The translations under genes and the position numbers were made by a program. Of a stretch of DNA of 64,000 nucleotides, positions 37,336-50,521 are shown piece after piece. The notes under the pieces were generated by a model. That model made no database searches. It was not told the origin of the DNA and saw nothing but the letters and a program-made list of their open reading frames with translations. The number at the start of each line of letters is the position of its first letter. Within the stretch, counting starts at the first letter, position 1. The DNA comes from Albifimbria verrucaria (taxonomy: Eukaryota; Ascomycota; Sordariomycetes; Hypocreales; Stachybotryaceae): contig JAHREC010000062.1 in NCBI GenBank assembly GCA_020081605.1, positions 3,343,758-3,407,757 of the forward strand, given 5' to 3'.

Positions 37336-38851
37336 TCAGTGGGGGCGTGGGCTAACGTGAAAGAGGCTCATCTCATCGCCTTCCTCATGATGATCCTGAC
37401 GAGCGAAGGCGGCAGGATACTGACCATCGCGTCGATGCGGTAAAACAGAGGATGCCACGATGACACGAGTACTATTACCAAAGCCCGGTTTAACTGCGCG
37501 GTGCTGGCTATTGGTCCCGTTGTGATCTTGGCTATGATACTCGTAGGGGCCACGTAGGTTATCGCCGTTGTCACCAAGATAAGGGAACACCTTTATGAGC
37601 AAGAGTCGTATAGTTGGAAGACACGCGCAAACGATGCCGATGCAGATTTCAAGTCCAGACCAGAGCGCGATTTCCCAGAAATCCCAGGTGATGTTTTGCG
37701 AGGTCTCAAATCGAACGAGAGAATGTAAGCGGACAATGCTAACGATGGTTACACTAGAGCCAGATTAGTATCCATTAAGACGCTTCTAGAAGCAGGAATT
37801 TCTTACAGCGCACCAACCACGAGCATGACTGTCACAGCGACCTTTTTCTTCCAGTGGAGTTGAAGATGCCGTAGTTGCCACAATGGAATGCCCAAAATCC
37901 ACAGATCAAGTACGATACCAATGATTGCATTTGACCAGCCAACGGCGTTGGCGTCCAAACAAGTGCCGTGATGAAGACCATCCCACTTTGTCCAGAAGAA
38001 ATGAACAGGGCGGCAATTGAAGATGGCCGCAATAACAAATATGACACCGTAAACGCTAGTGAAGATGAATGTCCCCATAACAAACGCTGAACTTTGGTGA
38101 CAGTAAATATCCGCATGTAGAAAGCTATCATCGCCAGTTTTAGTAAAGCGGAAGCCATAAAATATACCCAGCAAACGTTATAGAAGTATAAGCCGAACTT
38201 GGTGATCTCTGTTGCCTCCAATGTCCAGATATCTCTTCCTAAACCATGCGGTATAGTGCCAAAAGGTGAACAAAGCCCGCAGAAACACCACTTGCGAGAG
38301 TGGCGAAAGTAAGCCAGTCGTCAAGTCCAGGGGTAACATGCTTCACAAAAAGCTTGTAAATGAAACGCAAGGCAACAACCACAATCGACAATATTATTGA
38401 CACTATAAGCGTTGCAGTAAGCTGATGCGACCTATCTCGGGTTGGAACGCCACAGCTTGCAAGGCTGATATTTTGGGTTACTGTTATTTCCTTCCAGTCA
38501 GAGTTTTTGAATAACACATTGTGTATAGAGCATGGAAGGGGATACGAACGTAAAGCTTCCGGTATGGAACATAGCGTATTAACGCAGTCAGTCACGTTAC
38601 GTTGGAAAATATCGTTAGTGCATTGGCATGTCTGGTCAGTTGGAAAACAAATGCCTCCCAAAAGCGCGGATGCCATGCATTCTTGCTGTAGAAAGTAAGA
38701 TGTCAACCGTGATATCCTTATTCCAAGATACCATGATACTGACCGCGCAGCCCGGTAGTTCCATTCCATCGGTTAGAGCAGGTTCTGCCAATACTAAGTT
38801 GCTGAAAAGCACCAGAAATTTGAGCAGATCGAGAATTAGTGACGACTGCAT
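37336..38851 (-). CDS. Pth11-like receptor: CFEM domain plus seven-helix rhodopsin domain
   Basis: The start at 38851 gives a signal peptide (LILDLLKFLVLFSNLVLA). The extracellular CFEM part has eight spaced cysteines (GCA, QEC, GIC, TCQC, DC, LC, SCG) around TDQTCQC. Seven hydrophobic segments follow, with LDDWLTF, HGLGRDIW and FYMRIF-like landmarks of the fungal family, and a long polar tail (37336-37600). Introns at 38686-38743, inside the CFEM, and 37754-37806 join in phase. Frame breaks near 38248 and 38082-38084 are each healed by one base. Pth11-type receptors in plant pathogens sense surfaces and nutrients; here the ligand is unknown. Confidence 0.85.
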
Positions 38852-40385
38852 GGTCCCGAGTTGACGGAGTTGAACGTGGGCAAGATAAGTTGAGGGTTTA
38901 CCGGAGAATGCGGAAGATAAGTGCTAAGCATATAGCCGACAGTAAGCACGAGTGCGGAGACAAGACTGGATAGGACGGCCGCAGGTTGAGACGACTGTGC
39001 TCCAGTATCAAAGCAGGCTTGCGGCACAGGCATTATAGCCTTTTCCTTCAGCCCGCATATCCTCGTTTCGGAGATGGCTGCGTCGTACTGGATGTAACCT
39101 AGTCCATTCATGGCCACAATGGGGGCCAAATGCTGTCGAAAGGATGTCAGATGCCTGACGGCAATCAGTCGGGTATCACCTGCAAGGCTGCTCCATGCTA
39201 TTCAGCCTGCTCTGCCACTACACAAGGAACAATAGGGTTACATCGATGCACGTGCGGTGCAGCCTTGGGTAAATGTTCAATGATGTGATTCGACAAAAGG
39301 CGGGCGTTGAGGCTGTGAAGGATGAATCACAGAGAAAGCCACAAATGTACAGAAGTTCCATAGCAGCACTCAAAAGGCCCAAATTCAAGAAAGATCATCA
39401 CCATCTTCCCTACGCATACCGGTCATAGATAGGCAGGCCGCTGCTTTATTTCCCATAGAGGAGCTAACACCTCGCGCATGTTTCCGTTTGACCGTCCTTC
39501 TAGAAAAACTTCAAACTAACACTTGAGGTTCTAATCATTGTTCGAATCATGAACAGTCAGTCCTGTTCACCTGGGTGACGATGTGTCTCCACCAATAGAA
39601 TGGAGGAATATGTTTTCATTGAGCAATAAGTATAGACTCCATTACCGAATAATTCTCTGCCGTTGAGGCGACGATGGAAAGGATTGCAGTCCCTATGTGT
39701 TTTCGAATAAACGAAGGTAGAAAGAACCCCATCAACTCCTTCCAGTCATTGTGTTCTTAGGGTACTAAGTATCTTTCACGTTTCCGGCAAGTCCGCGCAC
39801 CCGGCATACAAGGGGTGAAGTATCTGACACGCTTGTGACATGCTGCGTGATAAAGCTCCTGCTACAATGGGTAATGAACTACGTAATGCGTCCTGTGTTG
39901 TTGAAACTAGCCAGAAAGAATCCCTGTTGTTTCTCGCATTATTACGATTCTTCCGTAGAGGATGTGGACGGGGAACGACAACATAAATCGACAGGAGAGG
40001 CAACCTATTAGGGAGTTCTGAAGGCTATAGCTTGTATAATCCATGGATCCCATCCTTGACCTACTTGATCTATAGGCCCAGCCGCCTTTCTTATAGCCAC
40101 AGACAGTTTGACTGTGGCCGAAAACTAGCTCCTGCTTATTGCGGAGCGCTAGTCATTTTTCTTACGTCTTTAACTGCAAAAATGCAGGTCCCAGACGTCT
40201 AGTCGCCAACAGTATAGACCTCTTCCTAATGGAGATTGCTTGCCTTGTCAACTGAGGAATAAATGCTGAATGGTGGAAAATTATTCTGAAACTGACTATT
40301 TCCCACAGGCAGTTCTGTACTCTGAGCCCACTGGATAGCAAATCTGGAAACTACGGGAGCTAGCTATTGAATTGTTCCTCGAAAA
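38852..40385. other. Intergenic, nothing recognised
   Basis: No gene is supported in 1.5 kb. Minus frames at 38836-39129 and 39776-40003 lack family features. The part near 38852 should be the receptor promoter. Confidence 0.5.
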
Positions 40386-43168
40386 CTATGATCCATAGCG
40401 AATTCCAAAAGACTGAGTTTCCTTCACGATCCAGTCATTCTCATTCTTCTCGTCGCCAAAAATTCGTAGAGCCCTCATAACAACCTTGTATCTTCCAGGG
40501 GTGCGTAATCACCATTGCCAAGTTGGCCTACAAAAATCTCATCCATGGATTTTTCGGGAACCCACCGCTTGGGAAACCCATAATTTGCCCAATAGATCCC
40601 GTGCCAGTTGCTGCCCTTGTGAAGTTGGAGCACGAGGCGACGGGTACAAGGTCGGCGTATACAAGAGGAACTCCCCACAGATTCCTCGCCCAGAACAGTG
40701 GTAGTTTAGCACTCTGTATGTCTTCTGGAATAGGCTTACCAGGTGCAGGAACAGTAAAAGTATGGTTGTATAGCGGATTATCATCCAAACTATCTGTGGA
40801 ATATATTTTTACGCCTTCTTCATCAAAGTAAGTCGAGTTGTAAAGTGATCCTTCAACACCAAGATAAGGCAGAGACAGTGATGTTGCGTCTGACCCATTG
40901 AGGGTGATATAACCAGACCATATGGGGTACCGGATGATGTCCAGGCCTTTGGGGGCGTGGCAGTGACTGAAATAGTTGCAGAGCCGCCAGGGCGTAGAGT
41001 GACTTTTGATGAACTGAAGTCGATTTCTGCGTGGCCCTCGACAGGGCTGTAAGGAGCGAATTCATGAGCAACAGAATTCTCCTGGAGAGTGTTGAAGCTA
41101 TGCGTAACAGGTACATGTGAGATCTCATAAGTGATATCTTTGCGACCTTCGTTTGAAATTGTAAAATTGAGTGTTTGAGTAAAATGAGCTGTATCGTTGA
41201 ATGACAAGCTTGTCGGCTTCAGCGAGGAAGTCAGCTGGAGAGCATCGTAGACTTGAATGATCCCGTTGCCTTGTTGCATAGGAGGCGCCAAATAATCTTG
41301 ATATCCTCCTTCATAAGGATTAAAAAAGACTGCTGCTTTGAGGTTGCAGACAGAAGACTTTGAATGATGGCCGGATTGAGAATGCCTCTAGCCTCAGCAA
41401 TGAGTGCATAAGCGCCAGCAACCATTGGAGTGGCCATCGATGTACCCGACTTGAGAGCGTAGCTCTCGTTTAAGAATGTAGACAGTATATAGCCGCCTGG
41501 AGCTCCAAATTGAGGCTTGATGGAAACCTCATATGTTGGGCCCCAGGAAGAGGCTTCACTAACAGCACCAGGCGTCTCCGTATTTGGCAAAAAGACCATG
41601 TTTTTGTTTCCATTGTCTGGGTGGGGAAACTCAATACTGACATTGTACCCGGAGTTCAAAGCCCTCTGAAATGTCTTTGCTGCTTCGAATTGCAAGAAGG
41701 TAATAAATTTGAACGCTTTAGGACTTGCGAAAGTCCAATAGCCAATCCCTCTAGGATCTAGACCCTCACCGTCATAGTAAAAACTAATGGTGCGGCCCCT
41801 TGGCGAAAATGTTCTCGGCCTGAATCTCTGCTCCGCAGTCTGCGAACGCCAAGAGGACGTTATAGTTGCTTAAATCAGGAGAGTCCTTAGGCATCTCCTG
41901 GCACGCGTCGCTCTCTGGTACGTATACGGGTCGACTAACGCCATCAAAGTCAGGTTTATATCTGCCGTCTTCGTAGAAGCGGAATGGAATGCCAACGCGA
42001 GAGCCTCCATTAAGTTGATAATAAGCCTCATCATACTCAGTGCCCTGTAAAACATTGTCAAAAGAAGTCACAGAGGTGGCTCCGTAACCTGCTGCTGCAC
42101 CACCTGTCAGAAATAAACCCTCATACCGTCATTACCAGCAGACAATGTGCAAGGGGTGCCTTTCTCGACAATTCGGCTAACTGTGTCGATCCAAGGACCG
42201 TGAGGCCACCCGTTTGCGCCCCAATAGATGCAGTGATTATATCAGCACCATCCTCGTAGGCTTTGTTAAAAGCAGCAATTAAAATATCGTCTCCAACGCC
42301 GCCTTTGCACCCAAACACGCGGTAAGCACCGAGCGTGACCCCGGGGCCGCTCCAATCATGCCCATATCACCTTTTGTTGCAGCTAAGATGCCAGCGACAT
42401 GGGTTCCATGACCGTCGCAATCCATTGGATCGTCGTCAGGCACGGGGATTTCGTTCTCTTCGTAGTCATCGCCGACAAAATCGTAGCCAAAACTGACCTT
42501 GCAACCTTGACCAAAACACCCACCCAGTGCCGGGTGTGTATAATCAATCTACTGGCGTTAATCTTTTGCTTCTGATGTTGTGGATGAAATAAGCTAACTT
42601 ACACCGCTGTCAATGACTGCGACTTTAATGCCTTTGCCGGTGAATCCCATGGCATGCACTTTGTCAACTTGGGTCATAACATGGGGAGAGTAGGCCTGTG
42701 TTGTTCCGTTGCCTTGTCGCTTGAGAATACCGCCAGTCTTCAAGCCACCACCTGATTTTCTCACCCAGTGATTCTCAGTTTGAGGACGATCATACACCCT
42801 AACGGGCCATATATTCTTCACAGCTGGGAGGGATCGAAGCTTGGAGGCCTGTTCCTCGGCATTCTTAGCATCTTTCAGCTGGATGGAAACTCCATTAAAT
42901 AGCTTGAAGTTGAGATCTAGCCTAGTCGTGAACTCAGGTTCGGCTTGCCGGCGCAATACTTTAACGTCCTTACCAATTATCATTAGAAAAGTCGCCATGA
43001 AAGCGTAGAATAGCATACCTGGCCACCTTCAAACTCGATGATGAAAGCTCCTGGGACAATCTTATCGTAGCTGAGTGTAGGTTTGTCTCTACCTTGTTCC
43101 AGTCCATTGACCTTAACTGCAGTGGTGATCGTGGCAAAGAGCACCGCGATCAAAGCGGAGCGAACCAT
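40386..43168 (-). CDS. Secreted subtilisin-like serine protease (S8)
   Basis: The start at 43168 gives a clear signal peptide (MVRSALIAVLFATITTAVKV). An inhibitor-I9-like propeptide follows, then the catalytic triad: Asp in VAVIDSGIDYTHPALGG, His in DGHGTHVAGI and Ser in SGTSMATPMVAGAYAL. Between His and Ser lies an insert that resembles a PA domain (about 41700-42070). A beta-rich fn3-like C-terminal part follows. Introns at 42969-43018 and 42549-42602 are clean; the second splits the Asp motif. Several single-base breaks occur (near 42202, 42117, 41803 and 40498-40501, among others), nearly all at base runs. With these mended the frame runs to a stop at 40386 and the protein is about 890 residues, usual for large fungal subtilases. 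It presumably degrades external protein. Confidence 0.85.
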
Positions 43169-45877
43169 TATTCTGATAACAAAGTGATTGCCAGTTATTG
43201 AGTGCGAGGCCCCATACATAAGGGAGTGTTGGAACAGTGGGCTACTGGCCTAAACTCTCGAAATGGTGATTGGGACATGATATCTTTAATAGGATTTTGA
43301 GGCACTCTATCTTTTCGATCCAGAGCCACGGCCTGTCCATTCCTAGACTTGGTAGTTTGCACTGTGAAATCATCTAGGGAGGCTTAGTACCCTGCACTGT
43401 TGACGCGGCTTGCGATGTCTAATTGGCACGTATAGAAAGTGCCCCAAACTGGCAAGGGTTCGTAAAGATGATAGGATCGAGCTTAGGGCCAAACTATGGG
43501 GTCATAAATCCTTTGTCCCATAAATAAATAAGCGTTGAAAAAACGACAAATCACAGTGGTGAATGTCTATACGAGGTGGGTGGTAATGCAGAGAAAAATA
43601 CGGGTCCCTTCTCCAGCCTGTGTAACCTTATGCCATGGATTCTGGCGCAGAAGGAAGTGAAACGTACCAACCGATAGTATTCCCATTTCATATGTTGACT
43701 TCTCCTAGCTTTCAACCCATTCTTGATCTCAATAGCCTATTGTCATCGCAGCTTTCCCTTTACGCGTCACCATGTACTCGTAACGATCGGGGCGGAGCAA
43801 GTGTTCTTCGTCTCTCTACAACTTCAGGAAACATTAGATCATGCCACTTAATGGCCCTGTCATCTGCTGCCTCCTTCTTCCTTTGCTGTACCGAAGCATT
43901 GTTCGTGCAAGGACACAGAGATGACCACAAATGCTCAATCCTTTTCAACGGCCCTCCCTTTTCCCAAAGTGCCATCTTAGTGCATGAGCTTCGGTAATAC
44001 AATCTCTAATCACGCCTCTGGTAAAAATTAGGGTCAATTTTTCATCGACAATCTCACACGCATGAGCATATATTCAGTTAGCATAGGCTGCTGAAAAGAA
44101 CTCGTCAAGAATATGGTAGCTGGGTCGTTCCGAGATTAACATGCCCGCGCACCAAGAAAACAACATGAAATTTGTCATGAACTCCGGCATTAGTAGCCCC
44201 AAGAAATACGATATCGTGAGTTTATTGCAAAGTTGCTGTTTTTTTCCAAGTGAAGCTATCTCCCTCGTTCGCTCTAGCCACAGGCTTGACCAAAGTATTG
44301 ATATTTGAGAGTACTGTGTTAGAAATAGGGAAAATCTTGTATCATTGTCCTAGCTACAACGAACTAGAATGACTAGTCATCTGGTCCAAGTTTGCAAACG
44401 CATACATGACTCTACAGTGCCATACAGTATCATCTTGATATACAAACGAATTCAGAAATTCCCGAGGATTTCAGGCATAATTCATGGAGTAGTTGGTCTA
44501 TCCAACATTCTGAAAGTTGGAAGCAGGAGCATCGTAGCCCATGGCAATGACACAGCCCGTGGGAATTTCTTTTGGTTGTAGGGTCCCAGGCCACAGTGCA
44601 TGTGCACAATTGGCCCCAATGCCCGCCCAGGGTGGTCGTTCAAGTCATTGAACGAACGTAATGCTGATACATGAGGTGATTAGAACATTTTATTTATTCG
44701 TTATGTTTGATACGAAGGCAAATTCTGTATTCCGCTCTGTGCTATGGAAATTTGATCCTAGTAGGAAGTTTGGCTGCGGTGTGATCTCAATAAAAAGCCC
44801 CTGTTGCTCAATTGGGGCAATATTCAGCCATTTCAAAAGCAAGCTTTCGCGTGCTCGTTTCCTATGTTCTGCGTCTCGCGCCCAAGGCAAATGGTTCAGA
44901 CCCCAGCCCAGCAGGCCGGAGTGGGGCGGGATCCTTGAAGTTGGCTATGGGCTAAAATCTCATCATCACGTAATTCAATCATGAATAGTTGGATTAGGTT
45001 CTGAGTCAGATCCAATCGCGTTAATTGCCCATCCCTCGGCTAAGATATTTTTTAGGGCTGCTTCTCTTGCCGAGCATAGGTGGTGATTATGAGTAGCTTG
45101 CTTGTTATAGGGGATCATGACATGAGACTAGAATAGCCAAAGTTGAAGCATTCTCCACGTGCTTGCACCGAGATCCTTTGGGGACGCTAAGCCCTGTCAA
45201 TTGTAACTAGAGATTTAGAGGTCTTCAGGTCTAAGCAAACTTTGGGGACGGAATCCTGTAACTACCATAGTATACTGCTGAATATGAGTGTTGGCTTGAA
45301 GAATTTACATCTAGGCTTAGTGGAGCGGGCTGACAAGGTCATCTCGCGATCTCCAAGGGGCTGATTGTCTTGTCGCATGGGTAGGTGTTACAAAGAACCC
45401 GGATCGCTACAAATGGTATTATGTATCCCGTATATGGCATGGCATCTTACCCCCTGTAACGGCACGACGCCCTAGGACAATCAGGTCAGACTGGAGTCTG
45501 GGGCTGCATCGTGGAAGATAGAAAGACACACTCTATGCATGAAAGCCCTATCAGAAATAAACAAGCGTCGAGCTCTTATGCAAGATGTCGGGCGTACATC
45601 TGGCAATACCTCCCTAAAGCTGGGCGTGTCACTCACTAGTTACGGCATTAATTGACCTCCACTCGCGGAAGCCCCACGAGTTCCTTCCGGTTGGCTGTTG
45701 TTGGTTGATCCCTGCTGCAGCACGGGTCAAAAGGCGCACAGTATATCCCGTCGCTCACCCTGTTCCCAGTCATCCCTTTGACTTTTATCATACTCTGCTG
45801 CATAGGTAATAACGGCACAGAGAGATTGACGAGCGTCAGCCAATGAGCGAGCCATAATAACTTCTGGGACTTAAACC
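43169..45877. other. Gene-poor region
   Basis: In 2.7 kb no gene is recognised. Frames at 43635-43997, 44369-44581 and 44661-44984 have no family motifs. A CTCAATTGGGGCAA-like stretch near 44805 was checked for tRNA and rejected. Confidence 0.5.
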
Positions 45878-47558
45878 ATGACGGGAACCAACTTCACATT
45901 CGTCGAAAACCACCCGGCGAAGCGGGAGCAAAAACATTCACGTTTATCGACAATGCCACAATTGATCCCTTGACGAGGCAAACGATCCGGAGCCGTGTGA
46001 TGATAGGTCGCAATGCCGGTCGTGTACTTCCTCCTAGACCGAAACGCCGCCAGGCCCCAAGCCTGTCGATACAGACGCGGAAAATGCAATTCGAAGAAAA
46101 CGCGACAGGTCAAAGGTTGTTGAGCTGCCACCACGAGTGTCATCCTTTGACCTGCTTGGTGTCCCTCATGCCGGTCAGATATCTCCCGAGGCCAAAGGAG
46201 TATCATTCCACTGTATGTATAAGAATCTGAGCCAAGGCCTTGACAACTTCTGACCATGTTGATTTTCGCCGGCAGTCCTACGCCTGCACTCTGAAGTATG
46301 TTATCCATCCGACATTTGCCATTCTACCAATGAAGACTACTGGTGGTTCGAATATTTCTTTCACGAAGAAGCTTGTGAGTAATCGTTTCACCGGCCGTAC
46401 TTGTACAAAATGGTATAGCTCACCACCTGACTTTTTGCCAGTTTACCATGTTTGGGCCGCATCTTCACAGTTGGCGATGAATCTCATTTTCGGCAAAGGA
46501 ATAGAAAAGATGGGGCACAATTTCGATCGGCATTTTACCACAGCCTTGCGTCTCACCAACAAGCGCATATCAGAAGACAGGTGCATATCTAACGTAGCCA
46601 TTGCTTGTGTCGAAGTGCTCTGCTGTATCGCTTTGAAGTTTGATAATAGAGAGCAGAGCAAGATGCATCTGGAAGGTCTGAGCCGGATGATACAACTCAG
46701 GGGTGGTTTGGAACACCTTGAAAAATCTTGGTTTTTGGCGCAAGAGGCACAGCTGTAAGTATCTTGCGCTCCAATAGATTACCCAAGTAGGTCTAACAAT
46801 CTTACAGCTTCGATATAGCAATTGCTTTCCAGCAGGGCTGGCCGCCTCTTCTAAAGCCGAAGACAAAGCCGCTCGCCGCTACACTGCCTTATCTGGCCGA
46901 CATCTCGTTAGAAACTCTTGGCAATACTCCTCTCCTGGATTTGTTAAAGGATCTTGATCAAGAGGTTTACGACGCGACAGAGGAAGTCCTCAAGGTGTCA
47001 TATCTATTCAACTCAAGGACACACGAAACGAGAATTAAAACTTACGATTTCAGAGAAATATCCATTCAGTTGCGTTATCGCCTCTTGGAGGTGTACACAG
47101 ATTCTACCTTCCATCTCAAGGATCGCATATCCATGACTATCTTCTTGGGCCTGTGTGCCCACACAATATCGTACGACATGCATCCCCATCCTGTTGGAGT
47201 ACCGTTCAAGAAGCTCTTCAAATCCGTGAAAGCCGCCCTTTTAGACCCCGTGTTCGTCTACAGCATTGACCTCGGGACTCAGCTTTGGCTCTTGATGACA
47301 GTCGCCATCTCTGTGACTGTCATTGAGGACCGTGATTGGCTCATCCCGCAGATCAAGGCTGTTGCAGCAGAATATGGGCGTGACGATTGGGAGTTCGTAC
47401 GGGAGGTGCTTCGGGCTTACCCTTGGGTGGGAGGGCTTCACGACGAGGCTGCCACGGCATATTGGAAATCGATCTTCAAGCATCCGACCTTCAGCGAGGA
47501 ATCAAGCAATCCTGGTATATTGAGACTTCAACAGCACATGATGAAGCATAACATCTGA
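45878..47558 (+). CDS. Transcription-factor-like protein (fungal_trans_2 / DUF3468 type), copy A
   Basis: The N-terminal part has TFIDNATIDP followed by IRSRVMIGRNAGR, the basic leader seen in members of this group that lack a zinc cluster. After an intron comes EDYWWFEYFF, and then the helical body with SNVAIACVEVLCC, QLRYRLLEVY and YPWVGGLHD. A 53-bp intron at 46755-46807 is certain. Another probably starts with GTGAGT at about 46375 and ends near 46425. The start is uncertain: the ATG at 45878 is out of phase with IDNATIDP by one base. Copy B at 52598-54153 has the same layout on the other strand. No Zn2Cys6 motif is seen, so DNA binding is not shown. Such proteins are usually annotated as regulators in secondary-metabolism regions. 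Confidence 0.65.
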
Positions 47559-48094
47559 AGGCGACAAAATTCACGTCTACAGATCCTTTCACCGTAGCTC
47601 TTGCTGGTTGACAGGCAAATCCGGCATCTGCCCAATCTACCCGTCCGTTCAAAAACTTGACGGAGACCTTATGTCAACTCTTGAGAACTGGAGTGGGCGC
47701 CAGCTATACCCCACCACCCTCCATCTTTCGCCATCTTCACATTATGGTTACTCAAATAACGATAAGTCTGACCAAAGTTTACTCTGCTGAAAGAATGTCT
47801 GGTTTTTCGGGTGAGTGGAGCATCCTTGTTCTTGTATATTTTCACGAAAGTATTGGCTAGTCACTACACATCTGAGTGATTATTTCATAGCTAGCATCGG
47901 CGCGGTGTTTCCGGAATTTGCTGGTTGGAATTATATTGTTTCATAAAATAGCGTTAGAAAAATTCACAACTCCAGAGGTATCTATTTTTATATGAAAACA
48001 TACGACCGTCTACTGCAATTGCTCCCAAACGTAAATACCCGAGACCTACACTCTACGCATGCTCCATCCATACTCATAAATAACAAGCTGGTAA
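47559..48094. other. Convergent intergenic spacer
   Basis: Two genes converge here (copy A from the left, the double-zinc regulator from the right). No gene is seen; the space should hold both 3' ends. Confidence 0.5.
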
Positions 48095-50521
48095 TCATTC
48101 AATCGTCGCTCCGCTAAGAAACTCCGGGTTCATCCAATCGGCATTAGAAGCGGCAAGGTTCAAATCCAGGCCCATGGCAAAGTCTAATCCATGGTCCAGG
48201 CCCAGCCCTTCCATGGCACCCTCGTAGGCATTGTTTAATTCGGATAACCCGGGTTCGCCCCGGGGTTGTGGGGCTGTTGTCGTCTCAGTCATATCGACAG
48301 CTCGAGTCGTACGCTGCATATCAGGCATGTTGGGTGGTATGTCGGCTGGAGGGAAGCGTGCGTCGCCACCGGGGCCGCCATTGCCCCAAGAGTCGAGGTT
48401 CATAGATGAATGCAGAGAGTCTGTGGAGCGGTGGGTGGAAGCATATGTTTCTTGGGACTTGGTGTTGATGTGGTGAGTTGTGTCAGGGGCGGAAATAACG
48501 TTAGGACCCGAAGTATTCTCGCTGCTCTTATGCAGAGAGTGGTTGACCAGCAACTGGTAGATTTCTGAACTGCCTGTCTTGTTGGCTTCCTGAACTGCGC
48601 GACGCGAGAGTACGGCCGACGTTTTAAGACCTTGCGAGAGCAACTTCTCAAGGTCATGGCGGATTCCAGCGGCAGCGGGACCTGCGCAGCATTGCTTGAC
48701 AGCTTGTACACAGATCTTTGCGCGATCCATGACTGTTTCAGCAGTGATGTCGTAGCGCCCAGAGCTTGTATAATAGGAATATGTGAGCATGCGAACGCAC
48801 TGGTACGCGCATATGGCAAGGTCGAGGTCTGCGACAGGACGAGCGTTAAGCTTCTGCATGAGCGAGAAGATGTTAGCCATGGCAAGAGAGTGGTCGAAGC
48901 ACTGGCGTTGGCAATGTTCGAGGAAACTGTCGTCAATGTTGGCAAGAGCTGTACGTGGCAGTGCCTCGCGTAGGCCAACAAGCCCAAGTCGGTAGAGGTC
49001 GCAATGACACTGGCGCCACCAGATGTGGATCATGACAAAAGCACATATTCGGGGAGTAGGCTCGAAGACGTAGGGAGTTTTCGGAGAATTGGAAGGACGC
49101 GGGTAATTGAGTAGCGAAATCGTCGAGCTCTTTGTGCAATTCCAGAGAACGTGTCTGGAGGGCAGCTGAGCTCATGTTGCGGCTAAGTAGGACGCCTTTG
49201 GTGAATTCAATGATTTTACGGCGGATATATAAGATTCGGATGTGGAGGGCTAGGCTACCGACATCCTCAATGTGGGAGGGTCGCGGTTCGTTCGTGTTGT
49301 GGATAAGCTTCTCTGTCTGCTGAGGTAGATCAAATTCGAAGTTGCGTTCGTTGCAAGGAAGGCTGACAACAATCTTCTCGGCGTTCCATAACCCAAAATC
49401 GGGATAACCGCCGGATATGCTCGAGTCCATGCAGTAGATGGCCCACATGAGCCGTCGACGCGACTCCTGGGCAAGGAAGCAGACGTTGGGGCTGTCGTGG
49501 TTCAGGCGCAGCGCGGCAGCGTAGCGAGAGGCTATACTGAGTAGCATAAACGCGCTGGGAAAGCGACTGCAGAGGACGCGATGTTTGATCATGAAGACGA
49601 GGGCTTGAACTTTGATGGTAGAAGGGCGAGTGTAGTCGGCGAAGATGAGGGCCTCGGCATCGTCGATGCAACGGCTTCCGTACTCACGCATACCTGGACC
49701 CATGTCGGTAAGACAGGAGGTGATGCCAACGAGAGCGAGAAGCAGGGCCCTGTCAACCTTGCCAGCGTGATATTGCTCCATTAAAGAAGCGCGATGGAGA
49801 AACGAGTACATGGGGATGTGGTGGACATGGCGGAAGAACTTTTCAAAGGTGCGGCCGATAAGGGAGTTGAAGGACTCGTCTAAGCCAGGTCTGGTAGCTT
49901 TGTCAGTATGATAGGCTGGGTGTGTTGTTTTCACAAGGGACAGTCTCACATTTCGTAGTTGTAGCCGGTAGGGGTGGTACTACTGTTGGGGTCTGTTAAA
50001 CCTTGGTCACTGTCATTGTGGCCATCGTCACGATCGCGATCCCCGTCGTGGCTTTGAGGGCTTCTCCTGTCACCAGGGAACTTTGAGGTTCGCACGCGCT
50101 TGCTCGGTCTGTAAACGCACTCGATGCCTTGGGCACGGCAGCGCTCACAGGCGGGGACATGACCGGAGCAGCGGGCTTTGCGAGAGTGGCAGCTCAGGCA
50201 AGCCTGCTTCACGCGGCGACGCGGGAGAGAGACGGTCCAGGCGGCCGAGTCGGCAGCGTCATCGTAGGAGCAGGGAAAGCCAAGGCGCTGGCAATTCGAG
50301 CAGAGAGGACGAGCCCCGTCGCAGCGGACCTTACGTGCGCGACAAGTAGTGCAGGTGGAAGAGGACTTGCGCGCGCGACGGTCGGGAGAAGTGAAGTCGA
50401 AGGCGTCGGGGCCAGAACCGGAGAGAGGCCGGGGTTGGTGTTGGTGTTGGGAGGAGGACTGGTGTTGTTGTTGTTGGCCTGTTGAGTCTAAAGGACTCGT
50501 CGAGGAGGAACCTAGGTCCAT
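48095..50521 (-). CDS. Transcription factor with two tandem Zn2Cys6 clusters
   Basis: The start at 50521 leads to a Q/H/S-rich leader. Two complete binuclear zinc clusters follow, each C-x2-C-x6-C-x6-C-x2-C-x6-C: C57 to C84 and C108 to C135. Each has the basic loop (RARKVR, HSRKAR). The middle has the fungal regulator domain (MHR), with SLIGRTFEKFF, ESRRRLMWAIYCMD and FGLWNAEKIVVSLPCNE, typical landmarks. The C-terminus is acidic and glycine/asparagine rich, a likely activation region. A 59-bp intron at 49891-49949 joins the zinc exon to the body in phase. The frame breaks at a T run at 49078-49081, and one base restores it. One cluster is the rule in this family, so two are unusual. Targets are unknown. 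Confidence 0.9.

Noticed and set aside
44780..44900. Possible tRNA near GCTCAATTGG
   Set aside because: No matching T-arm or acceptor stem was found.
48933..49949. Separate gene starting at the ATG at 49949
   Set aside because: It is the body of the double-zinc regulator; that ATG overlaps the donor of the 59-bp intron at 49891-49949.
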